Origin: Methylorubrum rhodinum
GTDB lineage: Bacteria > Pseudomonadota > Alphaproteobacteria > Rhizobiales > Beijerinckiaceae
Direction of reading: 5' to 3'
Assembly: GCF_014199935.1 (NCBI RefSeq)
Contig: NZ_JACHOP010000001.1
Span: 62,001-126,000 of the forward strand
Length of the DNA stretch: 64,000 bases
In this document: piece by piece, positions 21,316-29,909 of the stretch
How the letters are laid out: each line of letters begins with the position of its first letter
Position numbering within the stretch: position 1 is the stretch's first letter
Made by a program: the position numbers and the translations under genes
The notes under the pieces: generated by a model
The model's input: the letters and a program-made list of their open reading frames with translations, nothing else
The model's database searches: none
What the model was told of the DNA's origin: nothing

Positions 21316-21720
21316 GGCGGTTCGCGTGAGCCCCGGCCGGAAATCCGAAGCGCTCTATAGCAGGCCCTCGGCCGATCGCATCCGGGCGGCGCCGTCGAAG
21401 CCCGGATGCGTGACTTCGGATCTCGAACGCGAGGCGCCGCGACGCCCAGGTTGCGAATCACCACCGCGCCGCTTACCTCTGGCAGCGGTCGCACGGGAAC
21501 AGGGAGAGGACCGTATGAGCGTCATGCCTGCCTTCTCCCCCCTCGGAATCGCTGCGATCCGCGCGCGAGCCGGGCTCGCCTAGGCGCTTTCCCTCGAGCC
21601 GCCGGCCTCGCGGCCCCGCCGCTCTTCACACCCTCCCGATCCGACCCTGCCGGTCCGCTCCGTTTCCTTTGCGCGGGCCCGTGCCTTTCGGAGCCGACGC
21701 CCTGGCGTCGGGCGCTTCCC
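21316..21720. other. Intergenic region upstream of the ABC exporter gene
   Basis: About 405 bases between the divergently oriented methyltransferase and ABC exporter genes, so both promoters should lie here. The only gene-like element is a 22-codon frame (21515-21583) with a good ribosome-binding site. The open frame running from 21406 into the exporter has no conserved residues before 21721. No terminator or RNA family was recognised. Confidence 0.5.
21515..21583 (+). CDS. Possible 22-residue leader peptide
   Basis: A short frame (MSVMPAFSPLGIAAIRARAG plus two more residues, then TAG) is preceded at five bases by AGGGAGAGG, a better ribosome-binding site than most in this window. It lies 137 bases before the ABC exporter start. 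It could be a regulatory leader peptide or chance, and no homologue is known to me. Confidence 0.25.
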   Translation: MSVMPAFSPLGIAAIRARAGLA

Positions 21721-23508
21721 ATGGCCCTGTCTTCTCCCCGGCGCACGGACGCGGTCCGTCGCGTCCTCGTCTTCGTCGTCCGCGGCTGGCGCAGGCGGCG
21801 CGCCACCGTCTCAGGCCTCGTCGCCGCGATCACGCTGGCGACCCTCGCCGACGTGATGCTGCCGATCTTTGCCGGCCGCCTCGTCGATGCGCTGGCCGGC
21901 GCCGACCGCGAGGCGGCGCTCGATGCCGCGATGCCGGCCTTCGCCGCGATGACCAGCTTGAGCCTCGCGGCGGTCGGCCTGCGTCATGTCTCGTGGGCCC
22001 TCGTCGTGCCGCTGACGCTCGGCACCATGTCGGACGTGCTCGGCGACAGTTTTGCGCGCGTCCAGCGCCTCTCGACGGAGTGGCACGCCAGCACCTTCGC
22101 GGGCTCGACCGTGCGCAAGATCTCCCGCGGGATGTGGGCGATCGACAGCCTCAACGACGTGCTGCTGCTCTCGCTGCTGCCCTCCCTCGTCGTGCTCGCC
22201 GGCACCGCCCTGGTGCTCGGCCTGCACTGGCCGGCGATGGGGGCGGTGGTCGGGATCGGCGCGCTCGCCTACGTCGCGGCCTCCGTGTTCCTGGCGACGC
22301 GGGTGATCGCGCCCGCCGCCACGCTCTCGAACGCCCTCGACACCCGGCTCGGCGGCGCGCTGTCGGACGCGGTCGGCAACAACGCCGTGGTCAAGGCGTT
22401 CGGCGCGGAGGCGCGCGAGGAGGCGCGGCTCGCCCGCATCCTCGGCCGCTGGCGGCGGCGCACGCACCGCACGTGGATGATCGTGACGTGGAGCGGCACG
22501 GCGCAACTCGGGCTGCTGCTCGCCTTCCGCACGGCCATCGTCGCAACGGCCTTATGGCTGTGGTGGGTCGCGCGGGCGAGCCCCGGCGAGGTCGCCTACG
22601 TGCTGACCACCTACTTCGTGGTCCACGGCTACCTCCGCGACATCGGCGGCCACATCAACCACCTCCAGCGCGCGGTCAACGAGATGGAGGAATTGGTCGC
22701 GCTGGAGGCCGAGCCCGCTGGCGTGGCCGACCGGCCGGACGCGGTGCCGCTCGCGGTCACGGGTGGCGCGGTCCGGTTCGAGGGCGTGCGCTTCCACTAC
22801 GGCGAGCACGGCACGCCGCTCTACGACGGCCTGTCGGTGACGATCCCCGCCGGGCAGCGCGTCGGCCTCGTCGGCCGCTCGGGCTCGGGCAAGACCACCT
22901 TCGTCAAGCTGATCCAGCGGCTCTACGACGTGGCGGACGGGCGCATCGCCATCGACGGGCAGGATGTGGCCGGCGCCACGCAGGCGAGCCTGCGGGCGCA
23001 GGTCGCGATCGTGCCGCAGGAGCCGGTGCTGTTCCACCGGAGCCTGGCCGAGAACATCGCCTACGGCCGGCCCGGTGCCTCGCCGGAGGCGATCGAGCGG
23101 GCGGCGCGGCTCGCCAACGCGCACGACTTCATCGCGCGGCTGCCGAAGGGCTACGCCACGCCGGTGGGCGAGCGCGGGGTGAAGCTCTCGGGCGGCGAGC
23201 GCCAGCGGGTGGCGCTCGCCCGCGCGTTCCTGGCCGATGCGCCGATCCTGATCCTCGACGAGGCGACGTCGAGCCTCGATTCGGAATCGGAGGCGCTGGT
23301 GCAGGAGGCGATGGAGCGGCTGATGCGTGGGCGCACCGCGATCGTGGTGGCGCATCGCCTCTCGACGGTGCAGGCGCTCGACCGCATTCTCGTGTTCGAC
23401 CGCGGCCGCATCGTCGAGGACGGCCCCCATGCCGCCCTGATGCGCCGCCCGAACGGCGCCTACCGGTCGCTGTTCGAGCGGCAATCGGTGCTGGCGCAGA
23501 GTGCGTAA
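21721..23508 (+). CDS. ABC exporter half-transporter (membrane domain plus ATPase)
   Basis: A 595-residue fused permease-ATPase expected to work as a homodimer exporting a lipid, peptide or drug. The N-terminal 320 residues hold about six membrane segments (for example LVAAITLATLADVMLPIFAG and LLSLLPSLVVLAGTALVLGL). The nucleotide-binding domain has Walker A GRSGSGKTTFVKL near residue 385, signature [14 protein letters not shown], Walker B ILILDEATSSLD and the H-loop AHRLST. It resembles MsbA/ATM1-type exporters, but the sequence does not fix the substrate. The start at MALSSPRRTD is preceded by a leader region rather than a coding extension. Confidence 0.85.
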   Translation: MALSSPRRTDAVRRVLVFVVRGWRRRRATVSGLVAAITLATLADVMLPIFAGRLVDALAGADREAALDAAMPAFAAMTSLSLAAVGLRHVSWALVVPLTLGTMSDVLGDSFARVQRLSTEWHASTFAGSTVRKISRGMWAIDSLNDVLLLSLLPSLVVLAGTALVLGLHWPAMGAVVGIGALAYVAASVFLATRVIAPAATLSNALDTRLGGALSDAVGNNAVVKAFGAEAREEARLARILGRWRRRTHRTWMIVTWSGTAQLGLLLAFRTAIVATALWLWWVARASPGEVAYVLTTYFVVHGYLRDIGGHINHLQRAVNEMEELVALEAEPAGVADRPDAVPLAVTGGAVRFEGVRFHYGEHGTPLYDGLSVTIPAGQRVGLVGRSGSGKTTFVKLIQRLYDVADGRIAIDGQDVAGATQASLRAQVAIVPQEPVLFHRSLAENIAYGRPGASPEAIERAARLANAHDFIARLPKGYATPVGERGVKLSGGERQRVALARAFLADAPILILDEATSSLDSESEALVQEAMERLMRGRTAIVVAHRLSTVQALDRILVFDRGRIVEDGPHAALMRRPNGAYRSLFERQSVLAQSA

Positions 23509-23514
23509 AGGCGC

Positions 23515-23695
23515 CTCCGGCAATCCCTCTTCCCGCATGCGGGAAGCGCAGGCGAAGCCGGAGCGATGGTGAGGGGGAGTTGCCGAAGGAGTCTCTTCCG
23601 TCGAAGCCCCCTCACCCCCCGCTGCCGCCTCGCTTCGGCGACGACCAGGTCGCCGAAGCCCTCTCCCCGCACGGCGGGGCGAGGGGATGCTTCGG
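23515..23695. repeat. Composite GC-rich intergenic repeat
   Basis: Between the ABC exporter and ecm stop codons lies a stretch with nested inverted repeats: CTTCCCGCATGCGGGAAG, GAGGGGGAGTT with a later CCCCCTCACC arm, CTTCGGCGACGACCAGGTCGCCGAAG, and CTCCCCGCACGGCGGGGCGAG. It resembles the mosaic repeats at 44.8 and 53.5 kb in its CTCCCC/GGGGAG arms. It separates convergent genes and probably folds strongly in RNA from both strands. Confidence 0.7.
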
Positions 23696-23706
23696 CCAAC
23701 GGCCGC

Positions 23707-25803
23707 TCAGAAAACCTGCGCGGCGTTCCCGTTGCTCTTCGGCGCGCCGGGCACGCCGGCCGCGGCGTCCGCCCTGTCGGCGGCGTGCTTGTCGAGGGCG
23801 CGTCCGACCACCTTGGCCAGCCCGACCATGATCTTGTCGAGCTCGTAGTCCTTCGGCGTGTAGACCGCGGTGACGCCCATGTTCTTGAGCACCAGCTCGT
23901 CCTCGGGCGAGATGATGCCGCCGACGACGACCGGCACGTGGTCGAGCCCGGCCTCGCGCAGCTTCGCCTTTACCTCGCGCACCAGCGGCACGTGGCTGCC
24001 CGACAGCACCGACAGGCCGATGACGTGGGCGCCGCGCTCGACCGCCTTGGCGACGATCTCGGTCGGGGTCTGGCGGATGCCGTCATAGGTGACGTCGAAG
24101 CCGACGTCGCGGGCGCGCAGCGCGATCTGCTCGGCGCCGTTCGAATGGCCGTCGAGGCCCGGCTTGCCGACGACGAGCTTCGGCGTCTCGCCGAGGCGCT
24201 CGCCGAGATCGGCGATGAGGAGCTTGGCCTCCTCCGCCGCACCCGACGAGACGGTCTGCAGCGTCACGCCGGTCGGCGCGCGGTACTCGCCGAAGACCTG
24301 GCGCAGGCGCCCGCCCCACTCGCCCGTCGTCACGCCCGCCTTCGCGGCGGCGATCGAGACCGGCATGATGTTGGCGCCCGAGCGCGCGGCCGCTTCGAGA
24401 TCGTCCAGCGCCTTGCCGACCGCCTTGTCGTCGCGCTTCGAGCGCCACTCGCGGATGCGGGCCTCGGCCTCCATCTCCACCGTCTCGGAAACGGTGAAGA
24501 TCGCGCCTTCGCCCGCAGTCAGCGGCGAGGGCTCGCCGTTCTGCCACTTGTTGACGCCGACGACGATCTGCTCGCCGCGCTCGATCGCGGCGATGCGCTT
24601 GGCGTTCGACTCCACCAGCGCCCGCTTCAGCTCGCCCGCCTCGACCGCGGTGACGGCGCCGCCGAGTTCGGCGATGCGGGCCAACTCGGAACGGGTCTGT
24701 TCCTTCAGCGCCTCGACGCGGGCCTCGATCACCTTCGAGCCGTCGAAGATGTCGTCGTATTCGAGGAGATCCGTCTCGAAGGCGAGGATCTGCTGCATCC
24801 GCATCGACCATTGCTGGTCCCAGGGGCGGGGCAGGCCGAGCGCCTCGTTCCAGGCCGGGAGCTGCACCGCGCGGGCGCGGGCGCGCTTCGACAGGGTGAC
24901 GGCCAGCATCTCGATCAGGATGCGGTGGACGTTATTTTCGGGTTGCTGTTCCGTCAGTCCGAGACTGTTGACCTGCACGCCATACCGAAAGATGCGCTTC
25001 TTGGCGTCGGTGATGCCGTAGCGCTCCTGGGCGATCTCGTCCCACAGCTCGGCGAACGCCCGCATCTTGCAGATCTCGGTGACGAACCGCATGCCGGCGT
25101 TCACGAAGAACGAGATGCGGCTGAACACGTTCGAGAAGTTGGCCTCGTCGAAATCGGGATCGTCGCGCACGGTGTCGAGCACCGCGATGGCGATGGCCAG
25201 CGCGTAGGACAGCTCCTGCACCGGCGTCGCGCCCGCCTCCTGCAGATGGTAGGAGCAGACGTTCATCGGGTTCCACTTCGGCACTTCCTTGGTCGTGAAC
25301 AGGATCACGTCCTTGGTCAGCCGCAGGCTCGGCGCGGGCGGGAACACGTAGGTGCCGCGCGAGAGATATTCCTTGATGATGTCGTTCTGCGTGGTGCCCT
25401 GGAGCGCCGAGATCGGCGCGCCCTGCTCCTCGGCCACCGCGAGATAGAGGGACAGCAGCCACGGCGCCGTGGCGTTGATCGTCATCGAGGTGTTCATCTG
25501 CGCCAGCGGAATCTGGTCGAACAGCGTGCGCATGTCGCCCAGATGCGCCACCGAGACGCCGACCTTGCCGACCTCGCCGCGGGCGAGTTCGTCGTCCGGA
25601 TCGTAGCCGGTCTGGGTCGGCAGGTCGAAGGCGACCGACAGGCCGGTCTGGCCCTTGGCGAGGTTGCCGCGGTAGAGCTTGTTCGATTCCGCCGCGTTCG
25701 AATGGCCGGCATAGGTCCGGATCAGCCAAGGTTTGTCACGCTCGGGCTTGTCGCGCTCGGGCTTGTCGTTCTTGGTCTCGGCGACGCTCGCGGTGGCGCT
25801 CAT
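23707..25803 (-). CDS. ecm: Ethylmalonyl-CoA mutase, coenzyme B12-dependent
   Basis: Isomerises (2R)-ethylmalonyl-CoA to methylsuccinyl-CoA in the ethylmalonyl-CoA pathway, which regenerates glyoxylate for the serine cycle. Historically it is meaA of M. extorquens. The 698-residue protein has an N-terminal acyl-CoA mutase barrel (GLSVAFDLPTQTGYDPD, SMTINATAPWLLSLYLA, QGTTQNDIIKEY) and a C-terminal B12 domain with the cobalt-ligating motif DGHSNG around residue 565 and VVVGGIISPED. The start at MSATASVAE matches known MeaA. Near the N terminus a 15-base tandem duplication gives KPERDKPERDKP. It is 1 kb from ccr, the preceding pathway step, on the opposite strand. Confidence 0.96.
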   Translation of the reverse strand: MSATASVAETKNDKPERDKPERDKPWLIRTYAGHSNAAESNKLYRGNLAKGQTGLSVAFDLPTQTGYDPDDELARGEVGKVGVSVAHLGDMRTLFDQIPLAQMNTSMTINATAPWLLSLYLAVAEEQGAPISALQGTTQNDIIKEYLSRGTYVFPPAPSLRLTKDVILFTTKEVPKWNPMNVCSYHLQEAGATPVQELSYALAIAIAVLDTVRDDPDFDEANFSNVFSRISFFVNAGMRFVTEICKMRAFAELWDEIAQERYGITDAKKRIFRYGVQVNSLGLTEQQPENNVHRILIEMLAVTLSKRARARAVQLPAWNEALGLPRPWDQQWSMRMQQILAFETDLLEYDDIFDGSKVIEARVEALKEQTRSELARIAELGGAVTAVEAGELKRALVESNAKRIAAIERGEQIVVGVNKWQNGEPSPLTAGEGAIFTVSETVEMEAEARIREWRSKRDDKAVGKALDDLEAAARSGANIMPVSIAAAKAGVTTGEWGGRLRQVFGEYRAPTGVTLQTVSSGAAEEAKLLIADLGERLGETPKLVVGKPGLDGHSNGAEQIALRARDVGFDVTYDGIRQTPTEIVAKAVERGAHVIGLSVLSGSHVPLVREVKAKLREAGLDHVPVVVGGIISPEDELVLKNMGVTAVYTPKDYELDKIMVGLAKVVGRALDKHAADRADAAAGVPGAPKSNGNAAQVF

Positions 25804-25961
25804 CCGGCTCGACTCCCTCAACAGTCTTGGTCTGCGCGCCGCGCGCGCGATGTGAGCGGCACCGTAGCGAAGCTGCGGCGGCCCGTCATCCGGGAGAAAG
25901 GTCGAGGAGCGACCCGAAACTCTGAGGAAAACTTGACGAGCCCGTGAAGCGGACTTTTCGG

Positions 25962-25995
25962 GGACGGCCCGCCCACCGGAGCGGGCGGACCGTCC
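25962..25995 (-). terminator. Hairpin after the exported-protein gene
   Basis: Arms of 13 bases (25962-25974 and 25983-25995) pair with one mismatch around an eight-base loop, five bases beyond the stop of the minus-strand gene at 26000. No T tract follows on the minus strand, so it may be a 3' stabilising hairpin or a weak terminator. Confidence 0.45.
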
Positions 25996-25999
25996 GGGA

Positions 26000-26461
26000 T
26001 CAGCGGGCGCCGCCGCAGACGCGCATCCGGCCCGGCCCGCCGTTGCTCTGATGGCTCTTGGCGTGGCCGATCGAGCCGGTCATGTCCTGGGTCGGGTTGC
26101 CGCCGGGACGCTTCACGACGATGTCGCAGCGCTGGCCGCCACCCCAACCGGGGAACGGCATCGTCGGCATGCCGCCGACGACCGGGGCGGGCACGATGCG
26201 GCCCGGTGCGGGCAGCGAGCCGACCCGATCGACATCGGGTGCGATGCTCGACCAGTGCGAGGCGGGTTTGCCGATCTTGGCCTTCTTCGGCGCGGTCCTG
26301 GCCGGGCGGCGGTCCTGGCCGGCGACCGGTCGCGCATCGGCCGGCAGGGCCGTGCTGGCGACGAAGACGAGGGAGAGCGAGGCAAGGGCGAACAGGCGCG
26401 GCAAGGTTCTGCTCCAAAAGATGTCGGACACTGATGAAACGAACGGCGCCTGCATCTTCAT
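26000..26461 (-). CDS. Exported protein of unknown function
   Basis: A 153-residue predicted secreted protein. The N terminus has a hydrophobic signal (LPRLFALASLSLVFVASTALPADA, residues about 20-43). The mature part is rich in Pro, Gly, Arg and Lys and carries two cysteines (GQRCDIVVKRPGG and MRVCGGAR) that may form a disulfide. No family recognised. It is divergent from ccr across a 389-base region. In M. extorquens AM1 I recall a catalase gene (katA) directly upstream of ccr; no such gene is present here. Confidence 0.6.
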   Translation of the reverse strand: MKMQAPFVSSVSDIFWSRTLPRLFALASLSLVFVASTALPADARPVAGQDRRPARTAPKKAKIGKPASHWSSIAPDVDRVGSLPAPGRIVPAPVVGGMPTMPFPGWGGGQRCDIVVKRPGGNPTQDMTGSIGHAKSHQSNGGPGRMRVCGGAR

Positions 26462-26850
26462 TGAGCGATTTTTTCGACGATGTGTGTTTCGTCACAAATA
26501 TAAAAAGCCGATTTAATCCTGAAATATGGAATTTATCTCGATGGATTATTTGCGCAGTGCGCTCTCATGACTTCGGCCGTTGGGCCTGCAACGACCGCGA
26601 CCGGGGGGCGTACGACACGGGCCTCACTGCGATCCGTTCGACTTTCGCGGACCGCTCAGATGGCGTCGAAAAGATTATTTTGCATTCACAGGGGTCGGCA
26701 TAGATTGCTGCCTATTTTTTATGCGGAGTGGAGGAATCCTCGCCTTTTAGGCCACTTGGAAGGCCTGGAACATCATGCATATAGCTTCAGCCAAGTTCGC
26801 TGCGGCGCCTTCGCCCGCGGACCAGCGATGATAATGATAGGGAGTGCATG
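26462..26850. promoter_or_regulatory. Upstream region of ccr
   Basis: About 389 bases with an AT-rich left part (26460-26560) unlike the surrounding DNA. Expression of ccr in M. extorquens is known to depend on the TetR-type activator CcrR acting on a palindrome upstream, but I cannot place that site confidently here. A ribosome-binding site AGGGAG lies just before tandem ATG codons at 26848 and 26851. No reading frame or terminator is convincing. Confidence 0.4.
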
Positions 26851-28149
26851 ATGGCTGACAGCGCAGCGCCGGCCTGGACCGGGCAGACGGCGGAAGCCAA
26901 GGACCTTTACGAACTCGGTGAGATCCCGCCGCTCGGCCACGTGCCGGCCAAGATGTACGCCTGGGCGATCCGCCGCGAGCGCCATGGCCCGCCGGAGCAG
27001 TCGCACCAGCTCGAAGTGCTGCCGGTGTGGGACATCGGCGACGACGAGGTGCTGGTCTACGTCATGGCCGCGGGCGTCAACTACAACGGCGTCTGGGCGG
27101 GCCTGGGCGAGCCGATCTCGCCGTTCGACGTGCACAAGGGCGAGTACCACATCGCCGGCTCCGACGCCTCCGGCATCGTCTGGAAGGTCGGCGCCAAGGT
27201 GAAGCGCTGGAAGGTCGGCGACGAGGTCATCGTCCACTGCAACCGCGACGACGGCGACGACGAGGAGTGCAACGGCGGCGACCCGATGTTCTCGCCCTCG
27301 CAGCGCATCTGGGGCTACGAGACGGGCGACGGCTCGTTCGCGCAGTTCTGCCGGGTGCAGTCGCGCCAGCTGATGAAGCGCCCGCAGCACCTCACCTGGG
27401 AAGAGGCGGCCTGCTACACGCTCACCCTCGCCACCGCCTACCGCATGCTGTTCGGCCACGCCCCGCACACCGTGCGTCCGGGCCAGAACGTGCTGGTTTG
27501 GGGCGCCTCGGGCGGCCTGGGCGTGTTCGCGGTGCAGCTCTGCGCGGCAAGCGGCGCCAACGCCATCGCGGTGATCTCGGACGACACCAAGCGCGACTAC
27601 GTGATGAGCCTCGGCGCCAAGGGCGTCATCAACCGCAAGGACTTCGAGTGCTGGGGCTAGCTCCCGAAGGTCAACTCGCCAGAATACAACACCTGGCTCA
27701 AGGAAGCCCGGAAGTTCGGGAAGGCGATCTGGGACATCACCGGCAAGGGCAACGACGTCGACATCGTGTTCGAGCATCCGGGCGAGTCGACCTTCCCGGT
27801 CTCGACGCTCGTGGCCAAGCGCGGTGGCATGATCGTGTTCTGCGCCGGCACCACCGGCTTCAACATCACCTTCGACGCCCGCTACGTCTGGATGCGCCAG
27901 AAGCGCATCCAGGGCTCGCACTTCGCCCACCTCAAGCAGGCCTCGGCCGCGAACCAGTTCGTGATCGACCGCCGCATCGACCCCTGCATGAGCGAGGTGC
28001 TGCCCTGGGACAAGATCCCGGCCGCCCACACCAAGATGTGGAAGAACCAGCACCCGCCGGGCAACATGGCGGTGCTCGTCAATTCCACCCGCGCGGGCCT
28101 GCGCACCGTCGAGGACGTGATCGAGGCGGGGCCGCTCAAGGCGATGTAA
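26851..28149 (+). pseudogene. ccr: Crotonyl-CoA carboxylase/reductase with in-frame amber codon
   Basis: Ccr reductively carboxylates crotonyl-CoA with NADPH and CO2 to ethylmalonyl-CoA, the committed step of the ethylmalonyl-CoA pathway. The reading frame spans 432 amino-acid codons, the normal length, but codon 270 is TAG (27658-27660) where known M. extorquens Ccr has Gln (CAG) in the segment CWGQLP. Both halves are otherwise intact and in the same frame: N-terminal GroES-like domain, Rossmann motif VWGASGGLGVFAVQLC, and C-terminal MWKNQHPPGNMAVLVNSTRAG. The truncated product would lose the rest of the nucleotide-binding domain and the C-terminal catalytic-domain portion. The second ATG (26851) is preferred by spacing from AGGGAG. 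It may be a real nonsense mutation, a sequencing error or a suppressed codon. Confidence 0.93.
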
Positions 28150-28184
28150 AACGAGCTGAAACTTCAGCGAGCTTCGAGTAGAAA

Positions 28185-29351
28185 ATGAGCGCAGGTCGGG
28201 CAGCTTTATCAAGAGATCATGCTCGACCTGTGCGTACCTCTGGCGCTATCGATGTCAGTAATTCCATTAATTTGGAGGACTGGATTGTTTGGCCGAAAGA
28301 CCATTTTCAAAAAATTTTCGAGGAAGCATTAGACTCCAAGACTGATGGAGAGCTGGAGCTGCCGGATGAAGAGCCGCCAGACGAAAAAGAATTAAATGGT
28401 ATTATTAGGTCTGAAATCGACAAATTTTCGACCGCCGTCTCCCTGCAGATAATTAAAAAGGCTCCTTTTGATCGAATTTCTTATCTTATCGAGTATGAGC
28501 AAACTGAGGCGTTACAGCAAATTCTGCTGCGCAAAGTATGGGGGCTGACCTTCGAACAAGCTAAATATCAATGGTTTATTGCTCGTGATACATATTCTTA
28601 TGTATATAAAAATCACACAAGCAGATTTAAAAAGAGTAAGCGAGAAGCTATCGGCTCTATCATTACAAGGTCGTTGTTGGTCTATAGAGAAATTCTTGCT
28701 CTTTGTGAGGCGGGATTTCCAGACGGAGCCGTAGCTCGGTGGCGGACATTATACGAGCTTTATATTGTTTTTCTCTCGATCCGGAAGATGGGTGGTAAGG
28801 CGTACGAGCTTTTTTTAGTTTCAGAGCAGATGCAGAAATTTCGATACCAGGAATCGCTTGAGCGCCAGATAGGTAATAGCTCAAAGAAATTTGAGGCCCT
28901 AAGGAAGGAAATCGAAAGTCTCCGGCGCACGTATGGAATCGCCATCACAGAAGATTATGGTTGGGCAACGATTTGCTTAAACAAAAAACGCGTAAATCTG
29001 CGGGATTTAGAAATATTTGTTGGACATGAGCTCCAAAGGGCAGAAGTCAAATTCGTTTCGAAATTTATCCACGCTGGGCACCTGAGTCCTGACCAATTTT
29101 TAGCATTCCCGGATTGGGCCGGGTCGCTTAGCCCTATCGTTGGGCCAAGTCCTTATGGAATACAGTATCCCATTAACGAAGCGGCTCGAACCCTAACGTT
29201 GCTGGCCCTCGAAATCGCCGGTATAAAATATACCATGGATACAATAATATTATCCAAGGCAAACGTTGCAAATTACAATAAGATAGAAAATTCTATCAGA
29301 ATTTCCCTGAGGTTGTTAAAGCTCCATACCCAAGAGGTTAACAAGCGTTGA
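28185..29351 (+). CDS. DUF5677-type protein, AT-rich, probably horizontally acquired
   Basis: A 388-residue protein whose central segment (AGFPDGAVARWRTLYELYIVFLSIRKMGG, about residues 180-208) looks like the DUF5677 family. That family has no established function and is often met in accessory or mobile regions. The gene is rich in A/T third positions (ATT, AAA, TTT, AAT), unlike everything around it, which points to recent transfer. It begins 35 bases after ccr and lies on the same strand. The ATG at 28185 lacks a good ribosome-binding site; a TTG near 28275 (start of LEDWIVW) would remove an unconserved leader. The protein is charged, largely helical, with no signal sequence or membrane segment. 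A defence or stress role is speculation. Confidence 0.75.
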   Translation: MSAGRAALSRDHARPVRTSGAIDVSNSINLEDWIVWPKDHFQKIFEEALDSKTDGELELPDEEPPDEKELNGIIRSEIDKFSTAVSLQIIKKAPFDRISYLIEYEQTEALQQILLRKVWGLTFEQAKYQWFIARDTYSYVYKNHTSRFKKSKREAIGSIITRSLLVYREILALCEAGFPDGAVARWRTLYELYIVFLSIRKMGGKAYELFLVSEQMQKFRYQESLERQIGNSSKKFEALRKEIESLRRTYGIAITEDYGWATICLNKKRVNLRDLEIFVGHELQRAEVKFVSKFIHAGHLSPDQFLAFPDWAGSLSPIVGPSPYGIQYPINEAARTLTLLALEIAGIKYTMDTIILSKANVANYNKIENSIRISLRLLKLHTQEVNKR

Positions 29352-29552
29352 GCGTTTGATTGCTTGGAATGGTATCTAATAATCAAAACAGCAGTGATAT
29401 ATCTGTTGATAAGACATCATAAAAGATGCGTCCCTTTTTTTAGGGGCTCGCACTGTGGGTCCTGGTCTTCGCCCAATTCTTCGGTCTCGTGCCGCTTGGC
29501 TGCACGACGAATTCGACCGACCGCCCGTAACGATTAACCGTGTGGAGCGGCG

Positions 29553-29729
29553 TCAGCGCCGCTTCGGCTCGTCCTGGCGCAGGTGGCGCTCGTAGCCCTC
29601 CTGCTTCGCCTCGCGCTCCTTGATCAGGTCGGCATAGGCCTGCCGCATCTCCGGCGACACCGCCACGCTCTTGCCCTTGGACGGCTTGCGCTTGGGCGCC
29701 TTCTTGAAGGTGTCGGACGTGTCGGCCAT
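29553..29729 (-). CDS. Small basic protein of unknown function
   Basis: A 58-residue highly charged protein ([19 protein letters not shown] and so on), Lys/Arg-rich in the first half and helical with Glu/Arg in the second ([25 protein letters not shown]). No membrane segment or cysteine. It is divergent from leuD with about 180 bases between. The longer open frame upstream of Met29729 is a leuD antisense shadow. It may be a nucleic-acid-associated or ribosome-associated small protein, but no family is recognised. Confidence 0.55.
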   Translation of the reverse strand: MADTSDTFKKAPKRKPSKGKSVAVSPEMRQAYADLIKEREAKQEGYERHLRQDEPKRR

Positions 29730-29909
29730 CGGTCGCAGCAACCCCTCGCGTGCCGGCGGCGGCGTGGAGCGAGGCTCGAGGCCGGGGCGGCGCGCATCCG
29801 CGACGCCTTCCGGCACGGCGGCCCCGCTGCTAGAACGCGCCGGACATCGGAACGAGCCCAGCATACCCGTTCCGCGCGACGGTATCGAGACGAGCGACCG
29901 AGACGAGCG

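Noticed and set aside
23566..25947. A 793-codon plus-strand frame over ecm.
   Set aside because: It is the mirror of a well-conserved ethylmalonyl-CoA mutase and shows no domain of its own.
27658..27660. Pyrrolysine or programmed read-through at the ccr TAG.
   Set aside because: No pyl genes or read-through context are visible and the homologues carry Gln. A mutation or sequence error is simpler. Kept only as an alternative.
29432..29446. CCCT-T(6)-AGGG as a terminator after the DUF5677 gene.
   Set aside because: The T residues are in the loop rather than after the stem, and the stem has only four base pairs.
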